Source of the DNA: Mesorhizobium sangaii
GTDB taxonomy: Bacteria; Pseudomonadota; Alphaproteobacteria; Rhizobiales; Rhizobiaceae
Reading direction: 5' to 3'
NCBI RefSeq assembly: GCF_014207355.1
Contig: NZ_JACHEF010000010.1
Coordinates: 1-64,000 of the forward strand
DNA length: 64,000 nt
Both the position numbers and the translations under genes were made by a program. Positions 1-9,217 of the stretch are shown piece after piece (the first letter of the stretch is position 1; each line of letters starts with the position of its first letter). Below the pieces are notes generated by a model. That model was given only the letters and a program-made list of their open reading frames with translations. It ran no database searches and was not told where the DNA came from.

Positions 1-253
1 CACACTAGGTACGACCGATGTGCTCACACCTTCCTGTCGGCGATCGCCTTCGCTGCAGCCTTCATCTTCTGGATCAATGAGTCCTGACCCTAGCTGACGC
101 CCAACAGGCACTCTCATCGCGCATCAGCACCGTGGATGCGACATCTACTTTGTTGCCAGCGCGATATCGGAACTTGGTTGTGACGCAGGCTGTGCGCAAA
201 GCGCACCGCTGTCAGCAGGTGGACGAAAGAACACTTGGAGAAGGTGAGAAGTC
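1..253. other. intergenic, no gene recognised
   Basis: I see no convincing coding region, repeat or RNA here. A weak GGAG-like ribosome-binding sequence (ttggagaagg) lies about 10 bases before the ATG of the following transporter gene. Confidence 0.4.
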
Positions 254-1900
254 ATGCCGCGTCAAGATTCCCCGCCCTTTGCGGCAACCACACTAATCCC
301 TCTTCAGAACCCGGTCTTTCGTTCGATTTGGACAGCCACGCAGATATCCAGCCTTGGCTGGCTCGTACAGAGCGTTGCCATCAGCTGGCTCATGGCCACG
401 ATCTCAGCCTCCGATCTAATGGTTGCGCTGGTGCAGGCTGCATCGACACTGCCCGCCTTCTTCTTGTCGATTCTTGCTGGAGCGATTGCAGACAGCTTCA
501 GCCGCCGCGGGGTGATGCTTGCCGGACATTGCCTGATCGCACTGGCATCCACAGCCCTGGCGCTCTCTGTGGGGCTGGGCTTTGTCAGCCCATGGCTGAT
601 CCTGGGACTGAGTTTCTTGGCCGGATGCGGCTTTGCCTTGAATGATCCAGCCTGGCACGCTTCCGTCGGCGATATCCTGGAAAAGTGCGAGATACCCGCT
701 GCAGTGACGCTGATGTCGGTGGGGTACAACGTTGTTCGAAGCATAGGACCGGCGCTGGGCGGTGTAATTTTGGCGTTGCTGGGCCCCCTCACGGCATTCG
801 CCTTTGCAGCGCTGAGCGACTTGGTCCCATTGAGCGCTGTCCTGCGCTCCAAATGGCAAGTTCGCTCTTCGCCTCTTCCGCGCGAGCGGATGACGACGGC
901 CATTCATGATGGCATGCGCTTCACGGCGATCTCCTCGGAGATAAGAGTGGCGATTGTGCGGGCAACCCTGTTCGGGCTGTCAAGCATCTCGATCCTTGCT
1001 CTGCTCCCCCTCCTCGTTCGCGACCAACTGGCAGGTGGGCCAATTGTTTACGGGGTCCTGTTGGCCGGCTTCGGCACAGGCGCCTTCATCGCCGGCGTTG
1101 GCAATGGCTACTTGAGAGGCATCACGTCCCAAAATCGATTGATCACGCTCGCGTCCGTTGCCTGCGCAACGTGTTGCCTTTTACTGGCTATCACATCATC
1201 GGTGGCCGTGGCGGCGATCGCGCTTGCAATCGGTGGCGCTGGCTGGGTTGTCACCTGGACCGGAACCGACGTGTGTGTGCAGTTGGCAAGCCCAAGGTGG
1301 GTCGTTGGTCGCACTCTGTCGATCTACTACGCTTTGACCTACGGCGGCATGGCAGCCGGCAGCTGGATCTGGGGTACTGTCGCGCAGAACTATTCCCTGA
1401 CGTGGGCTTTGGAAGGTGCTGCAGGGGCACTGTTGCTGGTTGCAGCTGCGGGAAAGCTATTGCCGATACGGCCGTGGGAAGAATCTGATCAAGGGGCCTT
1501 CGACTTCACGCCTCCAGAACTGGCCATCAATCCGAAGCCCAGGAGCGGCCCGATCATGATCAAGGTGGCGTATTCGATCCCCGAGGAGAATATCGCGGAA
1601 TTTCTGAGCTGCATGCGCGAAAGGCGGCGCGTTCAGAGCCGTGCCGGTGCGCGGGACTGGACACTCCAGCGCGACCTTCAGAAGCCGACTCTTTGGACCG
1701 AGACATTCCGCACGCCGACATGGACGGACTATCTTCGTCTAAACCATCGACTAACTGTGACTGACAGGGAGGTAGGCGAGCGTCTTGCCGCTCTGCAGGT
1801 TGGTGGTTCTCCTCCTCATCTCGCACTTTCGATCGAGCGGTCGACAAATCCTGCCCCCGGCAGCCAAGTTCAGCCTGTGCCCTTTGTATCGCGCCCGTAA
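254..1900 (+). CDS. MFS exporter, EntS/MFS_3 type, with C-terminal soluble domain
   Basis: A 548-aa major facilitator superfamily protein, probably a 12-helix inner-membrane exporter. Residues about 10-405 are strongly hydrophobic in repeated 20-residue blocks, and the loop after the second helix carries the SFSRR basic motif typical of MFS. The N-terminus (LQNPVFRSIWTATQISSLG) matches the EntS-like MFS_3 family. The last 130 residues are soluble (start IMIKVAYSIPEEN) and resemble the C-terminal extension found in many proteobacterial MFS_3 proteins, with a monooxygenase/ABM-like look. The substrate cannot be told from sequence. It is monocistronic as seen here. The ATG at 254 is preferred over the overlapping ORF in another frame because that frame has no protein-like composition. 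Confidence 0.85.
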   Translation: MPRQDSPPFAATTLIPLQNPVFRSIWTATQISSLGWLVQSVAISWLMATISASDLMVALVQAASTLPAFFLSILAGAIADSFSRRGVMLAGHCLIALASTALALSVGLGFVSPWLILGLSFLAGCGFALNDPAWHASVGDILEKCEIPAAVTLMSVGYNVVRSIGPALGGVILALLGPLTAFAFAALSDLVPLSAVLRSKWQVRSSPLPRERMTTAIHDGMRFTAISSEIRVAIVRATLFGLSSISILALLPLLVRDQLAGGPIVYGVLLAGFGTGAFIAGVGNGYLRGITSQNRLITLASVACATCCLLLAITSSVAVAAIALAIGGAGWVVTWTGTDVCVQLASPRWVVGRTLSIYYALTYGGMAAGSWIWGTVAQNYSLTWALEGAAGALLLVAAAGKLLPIRPWEESDQGAFDFTPPELAINPKPRSGPIMIKVAYSIPEENIAEFLSCMRERRRVQSRAGARDWTLQRDLQKPTLWTETFRTPTWTDYLRLNHRLTVTDREVGERLAALQVGGSPPHLALSIERSTNPAPGSQVQPVPFVSRP

Positions 1901-1982
1901 GGCGATCGGTAACTTTTCTGGAGTTGGACACGGGTTGTGAGGCTGGCGAAGCTGAATTGGACGGTACTAAAGGGGTCGCCGA

Positions 1983-2133
1983 TCAGACGCTCTCGAATTT
2001 TGGTGCGAGAATAAAATCGAAAACGCACTCAGGTCGGTCAGCCACACTCCTGCCGAACAACCGGGCAAATTACGGCCGCTTCGGCATATTCTGCCAGCGC
2101 GAAAGAGGCATGCCTAGTGCGGTCAAATTCAAA
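1983..2133 (-). pseudogene. 3' remnant of a DUF309 gene
   Basis: On the minus strand this piece encodes LAEYAEAAVICPVVRQE, hits a stop, and then in the next frame gives PECVFDFILAPKFESV followed by TGA. Both blocks align with the C-terminus of the intact DUF309 protein at 48980-49519 (VYAEAAITSPAVLRES and PEPVFDFILAPKSESG). It is therefore a frameshifted, 5'-truncated second copy of that gene. Nothing upstream on this strand continues the similarity, so only about the last 50 codons survive. Confidence 0.8.
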
Positions 2134-2865
2134 GACCGTTGGAAGAAAGCCGGTCGCAAGCCGTGCCTGTGAGGTCATCAGGGGATGCCGAAAGCGGGGG
2201 CATACTTGCTGGTCGTCGAGCAACCACGTGATGCTGAGGGACAAGTGTGTTCTGCAGCTGAAAGGAACTGGTGTGGATCTGTCTCGGCATCTAGATTTCG
2301 ATTTACACCGGGGATGCAGGCTCGCCAGTCTCAACGTCCACTCTATTCCAGACTGCCAATTATGCGACTTTTTCAGCACAAAGAGAGAACATCGATTTTG
2401 ATAGCTAGGTTTCCACCGTGTGGAAACGCGGCCGTTCCACGAGCTCGGTGAGCCCTTGATTCTTTGAAGATCGAGGAACCCCGCACTAAGCGCCCGATCT
2501 TGTGAGATTGCAGCGGGGATGGGCAAGCGATCCAACGACGAGCTGGGGAGTTTTTCCATAGGTAGGCACGGAGGGCATCCACGCGGCGCGGAGGTAATCG
2601 TCTGGGTCTTGCCCACCACACAGCCAAAAACTTCGGATCGGCCAGCTTGACATCGTGCTCAACCGAAGGTCGTCCTACTGGAATTCGTGGTCTCGAAGGC
2701 CAAGAACTGCAGCCTGTTGATGACCAACTATCACAAGACCTTCGAGAAGGCGACCGTGCCAGGGATCGCCGCGCAAATCCTGATCGCCGCTACACTTGGG
2801 TATTACCTGGTTGACCGAGTTAAACGCTTGTTGACAACAACTTGGCGCGAACTCCTTATAGAAAC
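2134..2865. other. long non-coding or undecipherable stretch
   Basis: Open frames exist on both strands, including a 67-codon plus-strand frame ending at 2890 (contains a hydrophobic run IAAQILIAATLGYYL), but none has a recognisable domain or a good ribosome-binding site. The stretch probably holds decayed sequence left by insertions between the MFS gene and the defence island. Confidence 0.4.
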
Positions 2866-4014
2866 ATGGTGGGAGATTCAGAAATCTTGACTGCAAGCCG
2901 CGACGCTGATGCGCCGTCGATGGACGGCGCATCAGCGGATTTTGCCGAAATAGCGCCGCCGCTGCCGAGCCCGACGATGCTCTCACCAACGCAGGTGCAG
3001 AGCGGGCCGCCAATCGAGCCTCTGGTCCGCATCGTCATCTACGATCCGGCGCAATGGGAGACCTTCGTCGACGAGTGGGTCTCGTCCCTCAAAACCAAGT
3101 ATCACAAGGTCCTGCGTTATACCGGCGCGAACGATCGCGGCATCGATGTGGCCGGGTTCGAAGACAAGAATTATCTGCAAGGCGTCTGGGACAACTACCA
3201 GTGCAAACACTATCGCGACGCCATCACACCCGGCACCGCGTGGCCCGAAATCGGCAAGATGCTCTGGTATTCATTTCGCGGCGAGTTTGCGCCGCCGCGT
3301 GCCTACTACTTCGTCGCGCCGCGCGGCACCGGAACGACGCTCACCCAGTACCTGACGAATAGTCCCGCGCTAAAGGCGGCGCTAATCGAGGCGTGGCCGA
3401 AAGCTGTCGCCGACAAGATCACCGCAACGCAGCTCATAAAGCTCGAAGGCAAGTTCGCCGAATATGTCGATGCCTTCGACTTCTCGATCTTCCAGCCAGT
3501 GTCGCCCCGCGAAATCATCGAGCAACATCGCACCACGCAGTATTTCATCGCACGTTTCGGCGGCGGCCTGCCGCCACGGCCCGTCGTTGGCGCACCGCCG
3601 TCCGATCTGGCGGAGCACGAGAGCGTCTATGTGGCGCGCCTGCTGGCAGCCTACGCCGACCACACCAAAACGGAAGTTCCCGGCCTGGCCGCGCTAAAGG
3701 CGTGGAAGCCGCTCGAAGATCACTTCAAACGGCAGCGTGAATGCTTTTACCACGCGGAAGCTTTACGCGTTTTTGTTCGGGACAAGGTGGAGCCCGGCAC
3801 ATTCGAGGGCTTGCAGGATGAAATCTATCATGGTGTAGCGGACACTGCGGATGGCGACCATGCTGACGGGTTTGAGCGCGTCAAGGCTGTAACACAGGCA
3901 GCGCAGGATGTTTTGCTCGACGCCCATCCGCTGGGTGGGAGCGCACTCGTGAAAGATAAGCGCGGTATCTGCCATCAGCTTGCCAATGAAGACCGTCTAA
4001 AATGGACGAAGTAG
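2866..4014 (+). CDS. ABC-three-component system effector with restriction-endonuclease-like domain
   Basis: The first gene of a three-gene ABC-3C operon. After a disordered, Ala/Pro-rich N-terminus of about 50 residues comes a nuclease-like domain (residues about 57-170) with the signature RGIDVAGF (Asp94), then WDNYQCKHY with Gln112-x-Lys114. This is the D...QxK pattern of the PD-(D/E)XK superfamily. The remaining 220 residues are the helical C-terminal part that effectors of this class share and that is thought to dock to the middle component. The ATG at 2866 is chosen over an upstream in-frame TTG (2842). An ATG at 2977 is also possible, because a strong hairpin lies at 2905-2936. It overlaps the next gene by 13 bases. 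Known of the family: ABC-3C systems were predicted as conflict systems. Inferred here: anti-phage DNA cleavage licensed by the ATPase. Confidence 0.8.
   Translation: MVGDSEILTASRDADAPSMDGASADFAEIAPPLPSPTMLSPTQVQSGPPIEPLVRIVIYDPAQWETFVDEWVSSLKTKYHKVLRYTGANDRGIDVAGFEDKNYLQGVWDNYQCKHYRDAITPGTAWPEIGKMLWYSFRGEFAPPRAYYFVAPRGTGTTLTQYLTNSPALKAALIEAWPKAVADKITATQLIKLEGKFAEYVDAFDFSIFQPVSPREIIEQHRTTQYFIARFGGGLPPRPVVGAPPSDLAEHESVYVARLLAAYADHTKTEVPGLAALKAWKPLEDHFKRQRECFYHAEALRVFVRDKVEPGTFEGLQDEIYHGVADTADGDHADGFERVKAVTQAAQDVLLDAHPLGGSALVKDKRGICHQLANEDRLKWTK
2905..2936. promoter_or_regulatory. perfect 14-bp inverted repeat (hairpin or operator)
   Basis: GCTGATGCGCCGTC and its exact reverse complement flank a GATG loop. 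There is no T-run, so it is not a standard terminator. It lies just inside the longest reading frame of the ABC-3C effector. It could be an operator, a translational-control hairpin over the start region, or simply a coding palindrome. Confidence 0.6.
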
Positions 4015-4505
4015 CGCGCGACCAGTTTTCGCTGACTTTCAACGGTCCCCTTGAGGCAGGCGTTCGCGCGGTCGCGGTTCTGGGCTTTGCATTTCCGCGC
4101 GCCTATGACATCCAGCGGCTGACAGCGTTCGACTATCTGCTGGTTCGAACGCATCAACTGGGTGGACCCGACGACCTTCATCCGGCAACGCCGATCCAGA
4201 CGCCGGCAACGGAAGTCCGGCGCCGTGTGGTTCAGGACGCGCTACACTTGATGATGACCCGCGACCTGGTGGTGCGCGTCGTCGACGAGAACGGAATCTC
4301 CTATCGCGCCGGTGAGTCGGCCGCGATGTTCCTCGATTCTTTAGAGACTCCCTACCTGACTGCCCTGAAGAGCCGCGCGGACTGGCTTGTCTATCATCTC
4401 GCCGACTATACGGATTCTGCCCTTGATGCATTGATGCGCAAATTTTTCGATACCTGGGTCGTGGAGTTCCAGAACGTCGAACGAAGTCTGGGAGCACGCG
4501 CATGA
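4002..4505 (+). CDS. ABC-three-component system middle component
   Basis: A 167-aa protein between the effector and the DUF3732 ATPase, overlapping both (13 bases upstream, ATGA downstream). The sequence starts DEVARDQFSLTFNGPLEAGVRAVAVLGFAFPRAYDIQRLTAFDYLLV, the pattern of ABC-3C middle components: a small helical adaptor with winged-helix character that recognises the ATPase and effector. The N-terminal LEAGVRAVAVL and the LTAFDYLLV segment are the most family-like parts. No catalytic motif is visible. Its call depends on gene context as much as on its own sequence. Confidence 0.75.
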   Translation: MDEVARDQFSLTFNGPLEAGVRAVAVLGFAFPRAYDIQRLTAFDYLLVRTHQLGGPDDLHPATPIQTPATEVRRRVVQDALHLMMTRDLVVRVVDENGISYRAGESAAMFLDSLETPYLTALKSRADWLVYHLADYTDSALDALMRKFFDTWVVEFQNVERSLGARA

Positions 4506-6403
4506 CAAAAGGTCTACGTCTGCGGCATCTCAGTTTTCACGGACCGGCGCGCGAACGCGCGACCATAGCCTTCGGTCCAGGCCTCAATGTCGTTCACGGC
4601 GCGTCGAACACCGGAAAATCCTTCATTGTCGACGCCATCGATTTCATGCTCGGCGGTAAGGGACCGCTGCGCGATATTCCAGAGCGGGTCGGCTACGACC
4701 AGATTCTGCTCGCAATGGAATCGCTGGACGGGCATCAGTTCACACTGGTGCGAAGCACCGAAGGCGGAGCCTTTCGCCTCTTCGAAGGTCTTTATTCCGA
4801 CACGCTCCCCGAGGGCGAGGGCAAGACGCTCGCCGATATCCATAGTGACCGAAATGAGGAAAACCTCTCGGCCTACCTGCTCGCAAAGCTCGACCTCGCC
4901 CATAAACGCGTGAGAAGAAACAAACGCGGCGACACGAACAGCCTGAGCTTTCGCAATCTTGCCCGCCTTGTGATCATCAACGAGGAAGAGATTATCCAGC
5001 AGCGCTCGCCGCTCTCCGACGGCAACTATACGGCCGACACGACCAACACTGCCGTCTTCAAGCTTCTGCTCACCGGAGTCGACGACTCCACACTCGCGAC
5101 CATGCAGCCGCGTACCCCGGAAGAACAAAGCCGCAGCGCCCAGCTCGACCTGCTCGACCAGTTGATTGAAAGCCACCGTCGCCAGGTCAAAGAACTGGCC
5201 GGTCCGCCCAATGAGCTGGAAGCCCAGCGCGAGCGGCTTGATGACTCCATGCGATCGCAAAGCGAGCTTCTTGCCGTCACCGAATCCGAGTTCAAGGACG
5301 CCGCCGGACGTCGCAGAGATATCGCGCGCCGCGTCGAAGAAGGAAGAGACCGGCTTACCGAAATAACCTCGCTCCTGGACCGCTTCACTTTGCTCGATGC
5401 GCACTATCGGTCCGATACGGACAGATTGCGCGGCATTGAAGAAGCGGGCAGCCTTTTTGCCGCCCTTGGTGCCGGCAACTGTCCGTTCTGCGGTTCGGCT
5501 CCGGAACATCATCGCAAGTCCGAATGCGATTTCGATGTCGACAAGGCGATCGCCGCCGCTCAGTCAGAGATACGAAAGATCGAACTGCGTCAAAGCGAGT
5601 TGACGCAGACGATTGGAACATTGCGCAAGGAAGCCGTGAGCTTCGAGCGCCGCCTTCCGGCTCTCGAGGAACAGCTTGCATCGGTGTCCGGCGAGATCGA
5701 TCGCGTCGTCGCTCCCAATCTGCGCCAGCTCAGAACAGCCTACAAACAATTGGCCGACAAAGATGGTGAAGTGCGCGAAGCACTTGCGATTCATCGCGGC
5801 TTATCGGACCTTGAGCATAGAAAGGCCGCGCTGGAGCGAGAAGGCGATCAGTCCGGCGATGGTGGCAATAGCCTCAGCGATGTCGATCTGCCCAGCAGTA
5901 CCGCCGACAAATTTGCGACGATCGTTCTATCCATACTGAAAGCCTGGCATTTCCCCGAGATCGACCGCGTTCACTTCGATGCCAAGACGCGCGACCTTGT
6001 CATCAACGGCAAAAACCGCACCTCGTTCGGCAAAGGCTTGCGCGCCATCACGCAGGCAGCGTTCACGATCAGCCTTCTCCAGTATTGCAGGCAATCCGAC
6101 ACCCCGCATCCCGGTTTCGTTGTCCTTGACTCTCCCCTGCTTTCATACCGGGAGCCGGAAGGAGACGGAGACGATCTCAGCGGCACCGACCTGAACTCAC
6201 ATTTTTTCGAGTTCCTTGCGAAACTGGAAGACGACAGGCAGGTGCTGGTCATCGAAAACACCGATCCACCAGCCGACATTCAAGCCTCAGAGCAGGCAGT
6301 GAAATTCACGAAGATCGAAGGCGTCGGTCGCTATGGGTTCTTCCCGGTCGATTCCGCGCCGCCGGCCCGTAGTCAAGGCTGGTCCTCAGAGCTGCCAGCA
6401 TAA
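4502..6403 (+). CDS. ABC-type ATPase of ABC-three-component system (DUF3732, Rad50/SMC-like)
   Basis: A 633-aa coiled-coil ABC ATPase. Walker A is GASNTGKS at residues 33-40, followed by a long heptad-rich middle section (about 190-450) interrupted by CPFCGS near residue 325, which resembles the Rad50 zinc hook. A Walker B-like strand FVVLDSPLLSY lies near residue 540, and a D-loop/H-loop region VLVIENTDPP follows. This is the DUF3732 arrangement. Family knowledge says such ATPases sense or process DNA ends and gate the partner nuclease. It is the last gene of the operon and overlaps the middle component by four bases, so translation is likely coupled. The gene looks intact. Confidence 0.85.
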   Translation: MTKGLRLRHLSFHGPARERATIAFGPGLNVVHGASNTGKSFIVDAIDFMLGGKGPLRDIPERVGYDQILLAMESLDGHQFTLVRSTEGGAFRLFEGLYSDTLPEGEGKTLADIHSDRNEENLSAYLLAKLDLAHKRVRRNKRGDTNSLSFRNLARLVIINEEEIIQQRSPLSDGNYTADTTNTAVFKLLLTGVDDSTLATMQPRTPEEQSRSAQLDLLDQLIESHRRQVKELAGPPNELEAQRERLDDSMRSQSELLAVTESEFKDAAGRRRDIARRVEEGRDRLTEITSLLDRFTLLDAHYRSDTDRLRGIEEAGSLFAALGAGNCPFCGSAPEHHRKSECDFDVDKAIAAAQSEIRKIELRQSELTQTIGTLRKEAVSFERRLPALEEQLASVSGEIDRVVAPNLRQLRTAYKQLADKDGEVREALAIHRGLSDLEHRKAALEREGDQSGDGGNSLSDVDLPSSTADKFATIVLSILKAWHFPEIDRVHFDAKTRDLVINGKNRTSFGKGLRAITQAAFTISLLQYCRQSDTPHPGFVVLDSPLLSYREPEGDGDDLSGTDLNSHFFEFLAKLEDDRQVLVIENTDPPADIQASEQAVKFTKIEGVGRYGFFPVDSAPPARSQGWSSELPA

Positions 6404-6483
6404 TAGCCAGCGCGGCGATCATGCAGACCACTATAACCTTTGCAAGGTCAGTCCTTCTTGCGTAGTTTGTGATGGGGCTCGCT

Positions 6484-7283
6484 ATGCAGTTCGAAGCAGC
6501 TTGGAGATTTGACTCGCCCGGAGAAATTCCGCGCGCCGTGGTGAACGAGTTCAACTCGCTCGTCGGCATCATCACGTCGCAACGTCCTTCGCGAACGTAT
6601 CCTGGAGCATTTCAATAGCTATTTTTCCAACTCGTATGGAGCAACCGCATATTCGAGCTCGGATGTAAGTTGGGCAGAATCTGAGCTTTACAACAGCATG
6701 GTTTCTGCGAGGCAGAACGCACCGTTGTTCATTGATGCGTTCTACGAGGCATGCGAGGCTTGCAGCAACCCTGACATCGCTTTGCCGGACATAGCCCGCC
6801 TGAATCGGATACTCGCCGAACACAATGCCGGATCCCCGTTCCGGCGTGATATGAATCGCTCGACGAAAAGGCGCAGAAGATTATCAGCGAGTCCTTCAGG
6901 CGGTCGCAACTACTGCTTGCGGAAAACCGACCGGGGCAAGCGGTAGGGGAAATCCTATGGCCGATGGAATTAGTGATGACTGCCTTTCGCGGGCTGCAGG
7001 CACGCGAAGCAACCGTCGAAGGAAGATATTTCAACAAAATCGCGAATGAACTCAGGCGCCGCCAGAAGGGATGCTGGAGCAGGTTCTGAGCTCGCTTGGC
7101 GCAATTCACGGCTACCTTTCATCGCCAACGGGCGGCGGCGTCCGCCACGGCGCCGAACTCAAATCTAGCATCACCATCGGACCTGCCGATGGCAGGCTCT
7201 ATTGCAATCTCATCCGCAGCTATATCATTTTCCTCATGTCCGAGCATGAGCGCCTTAGCCGCCGGTCGGGAGACCAGCGTTGA
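6484..7283 (+). pseudogene. frameshifted gene, abortive-infection-like C-terminus
   Basis: A coherent protein can be followed only by changing frame three times: MQFEAAWRFDSPGEIP... (from 6484), then RERILEHFNSYFSNSYGA... (from about 6584), then LLLAENRPGQAVGEILW... (from about 6853), then LEQVLSSLGAIHGYL...VRHGAEL (from about 7071) to the TGA at 7281-7283. The 800-base span is not a multiple of three. The C-terminal part (ATVEGRYFNKIANEL, then LSSLGAIHGYL and RHG) resembles the Abi_C-type domain of abortive-infection proteins, as judged by eye. It is followed directly by the gene at 7280, whose TTG start overlaps this stop, so the two form one operon. It is broken unless the assembly is wrong at three sites. 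Confidence 0.65.
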
Positions 7284-7912
7284 GCCAAACTGCCACCAGC
7301 GCCAGCGCTCGGTCCGAGTTTATCGCTCCGGGCAAAACAAAGGATGATTGGACGAAGTTTGCCAAGCAGCTCGGGCCCGGCGGCGACGGTGACATGTGGG
7401 CTGAAGCTTTCGACAAATTTCTGCTCGGCAGACTCCGTAGCGGCTATCTCCAGCCCATCGCGATGGTGCGGGATAAAGGTGAATGGGAGGGCGAGGGTTT
7501 CACCATCGTTTCGATTCAGTGCCCGCTAATAGAGCTTCTTGCGGCAACCCGCGCCGGCAAGAACTATCGTCACAGGAACGCGCAACCGCCGCACGAATAT
7601 CAGAAGAGCGGCGAACTCTTTGTTGATTTCCTGCTTACGACGGCACCCTTCGACAAACTATTTTCAAAGGCACAGGCCGAGGATTTCTACACAAATATCC
7701 GCTGTGCGCTTTTGCATGAGGCCAGAACGAAGGATGGGTGGATTATCTGGGTGACCGGAGCCATCGCCGTCGATTGCCAAAGGAAGATCGTCTATCGCGA
7801 CAGCTTCCAAGCCGTTGTCGAAGGCTACATCAACGATTGCGGTATCGCACTGACGGTCGACGTATCGCTAAAAGAGGCCTTCCTCAGAAAGTTCAATGAT
7901 CTAGCTGCTTGA
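7280..7912 (+). CDS. hypothetical protein with HEPN-like R-x4-H motif
   Basis: A 210-aa protein of unknown function starting at TTG 7280, which overlaps the stop of the preceding frameshifted gene (TTGA). Visible features are a conserved-looking block IVSIQCPLIELLAATRAGKNYRHRN broken here for length at residues 77-100, and DFYTNIRCALLHEARTKDGW around residues 135-154, which contains Arg141-x4-His146, the spacing used in HEPN ribonucleases. No signal peptide or membrane segment. Position between the ABC-3C operon and the protease operon suggests a defence-related role, but that is inference from location only. Confidence 0.6.
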   Translation: MSQTATSASARSEFIAPGKTKDDWTKFAKQLGPGGDGDMWAEAFDKFLLGRLRSGYLQPIAMVRDKGEWEGEGFTIVSIQCPLIELLAATRAGKNYRHRNAQPPHEYQKSGELFVDFLLTTAPFDKLFSKAQAEDFYTNIRCALLHEARTKDGWIIWVTGAIAVDCQRKIVYRDSFQAVVEGYINDCGIALTVDVSLKEAFLRKFNDLAA

Positions 7913-8080
7913 CGGCGTCTTCCGCTGTTGCGGACCGGGCACCTCGCGCAGCTCTATTCGCATCATCAACAGCAAACCGTACAAGGCTCGTAATCAGTCA
8001 GCAATCTGTTCGCGCAGACTGGGTTCTATTGTGAGAGTTTCGTCAGAGAACCGGTGTTTCTCGATGTCATTCATAATATT

Positions 8081-9217
8081 TTAGCCGGTTTCAGCCGGCC
8101 AAACTTTGGATGCCATTCTCGATCCCGGCGGGATCTGATAGCAAGGTAGCGTCCAGACGCTGTCGTGGAGGATTGGATCGGGTCCCGGGTCTCTCCGGCC
8201 GAAGAGATTGACGCGCCAGCCCTTGTGGTCCGTCGAGGCGTCGTAACGCCGCTTCGGCACGAATTCCGCAACCCACCATTTCCAAGTCATGGAGTCGTGG
8301 ATTGGAAGGTCGTACTTTTCGGCATCGGCCGCGATTTGTTGAAGCAGGTCGGCTTTGGCCGCGTCTTCTAGCAACAACCCATGCTTTTCCGCTTCCTCGA
8401 GCATCCAACCTAGTGCAATGCGTGACAGTCCGCTTTGACCTTCCCTATAACCGCCGCCGACGTCACCATGGGCGCCTGCAAACCATATCTGCCGAACGTC
8501 CTTACCCTCAGGCGTTGCGGCAAGGTTGGTGCGAAAAAATGCCCGCCTCTCGTCCAAAGCGACGGCATGACGCAGCACCGCGATATCCGGATTGTAGTGC
8601 GTGTATGGCAGAGCCGTGGGTGAACCGATCCATCCAACGGAACTGACCGTGTCCCAAACCCCGACGAAATGCGGCCGACAATCTGGGGTCGCAAGCTCTT
8701 GCCTGAAGTCGGCTGCAAGCTTGAAGTAGGCGTCACGGCGGTCTTTGTTTTCGCGTGCTTTACCGATTGCCCAAAACATATCCACCAAATAGGGAACCAG
8801 CGCGTCGTTGCCGGGCATCAGAAGGCCATACATCTTGATGAGGGCAACCAGCGCACGCGCAGTGTAGGCGCCGCGGCTGAAGCCGAAGACGAACAGATTA
8901 TCCCCTGGGCGGAAATGCGTCATGATGAAAATATAGGCGTCGACGATGTCGCTCTTCAGCCCATAGCCGAAGGCAAGCCCGGCGACTTTCGCAAGCTTGG
9001 TGCCAAAACCCGTGACAAAGCCGGGTGGGGCCTTGGTGCCGACCCCAGGATGGTAATAGACGAGCTGGCGATCGCGATCCTTGCGGAGAATGCGGCACAG
9101 CTTGGCGACATTAGTACGGTCTTCGCTGAACTGGTTGGAGGTTCCGTCGCAGCAGATGACGAGGTTTCGACTGCTGGCCAGCGGACCTGCCGGAGGGAGG
9201 GCTGGCATCTCGCTCAT
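8081..9217 (-). CDS. DUF2235 serine hydrolase (phospholipase-like alpha/beta hydrolase)
   Basis: A 378-aa protein of the DUF2235 family, the family that includes Tle1-type phospholipase effectors. The N-terminus NLVICCDGTSNQF is diagnostic. The nucleophile elbow GFSRGAYTAR gives Ser114, and the probable acid and base are Asp189 (GVWDTV) and His250 (AGAHGDVGGG). Family members hydrolyse lipid or similar esters. There is no signal peptide or secretion partner nearby, so it probably acts inside the cell. It is the last gene of a three-gene operon and its start overlaps the stop of the MBL gene by four bases, pointing to stoichiometric expression. A role as toxic effector is inference. Confidence 0.85.
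   Translation of the reverse strand: MSEMPALPPAGPLASSRNLVICCDGTSNQFSEDRTNVAKLCRILRKDRDRQLVYYHPGVGTKAPPGFVTGFGTKLAKVAGLAFGYGLKSDIVDAYIFIMTHFRPGDNLFVFGFSRGAYTARALVALIKMYGLLMPGNDALVPYLVDMFWAIGKARENKDRRDAYFKLAADFRQELATPDCRPHFVGVWDTVSSVGWIGSPTALPYTHYNPDIAVLRHAVALDERRAFFRTNLAATPEGKDVRQIWFAGAHGDVGGGYREGQSGLSRIALGWMLEEAEKHGLLLEDAAKADLLQQIAADAEKYDLPIHDSMTWKWWVAEFVPKRRYDASTDHKGWRVNLFGRRDPGPDPILHDSVWTLPCYQIPPGSRMASKVWPAETG

Noticed and set aside
4514..5512. 332-codon frame antisense to the DUF3732 ATPase
   Set aside because: A shadow of the high G+C coding strand; no start signal or domain, and the plus-strand gene is clearly real.
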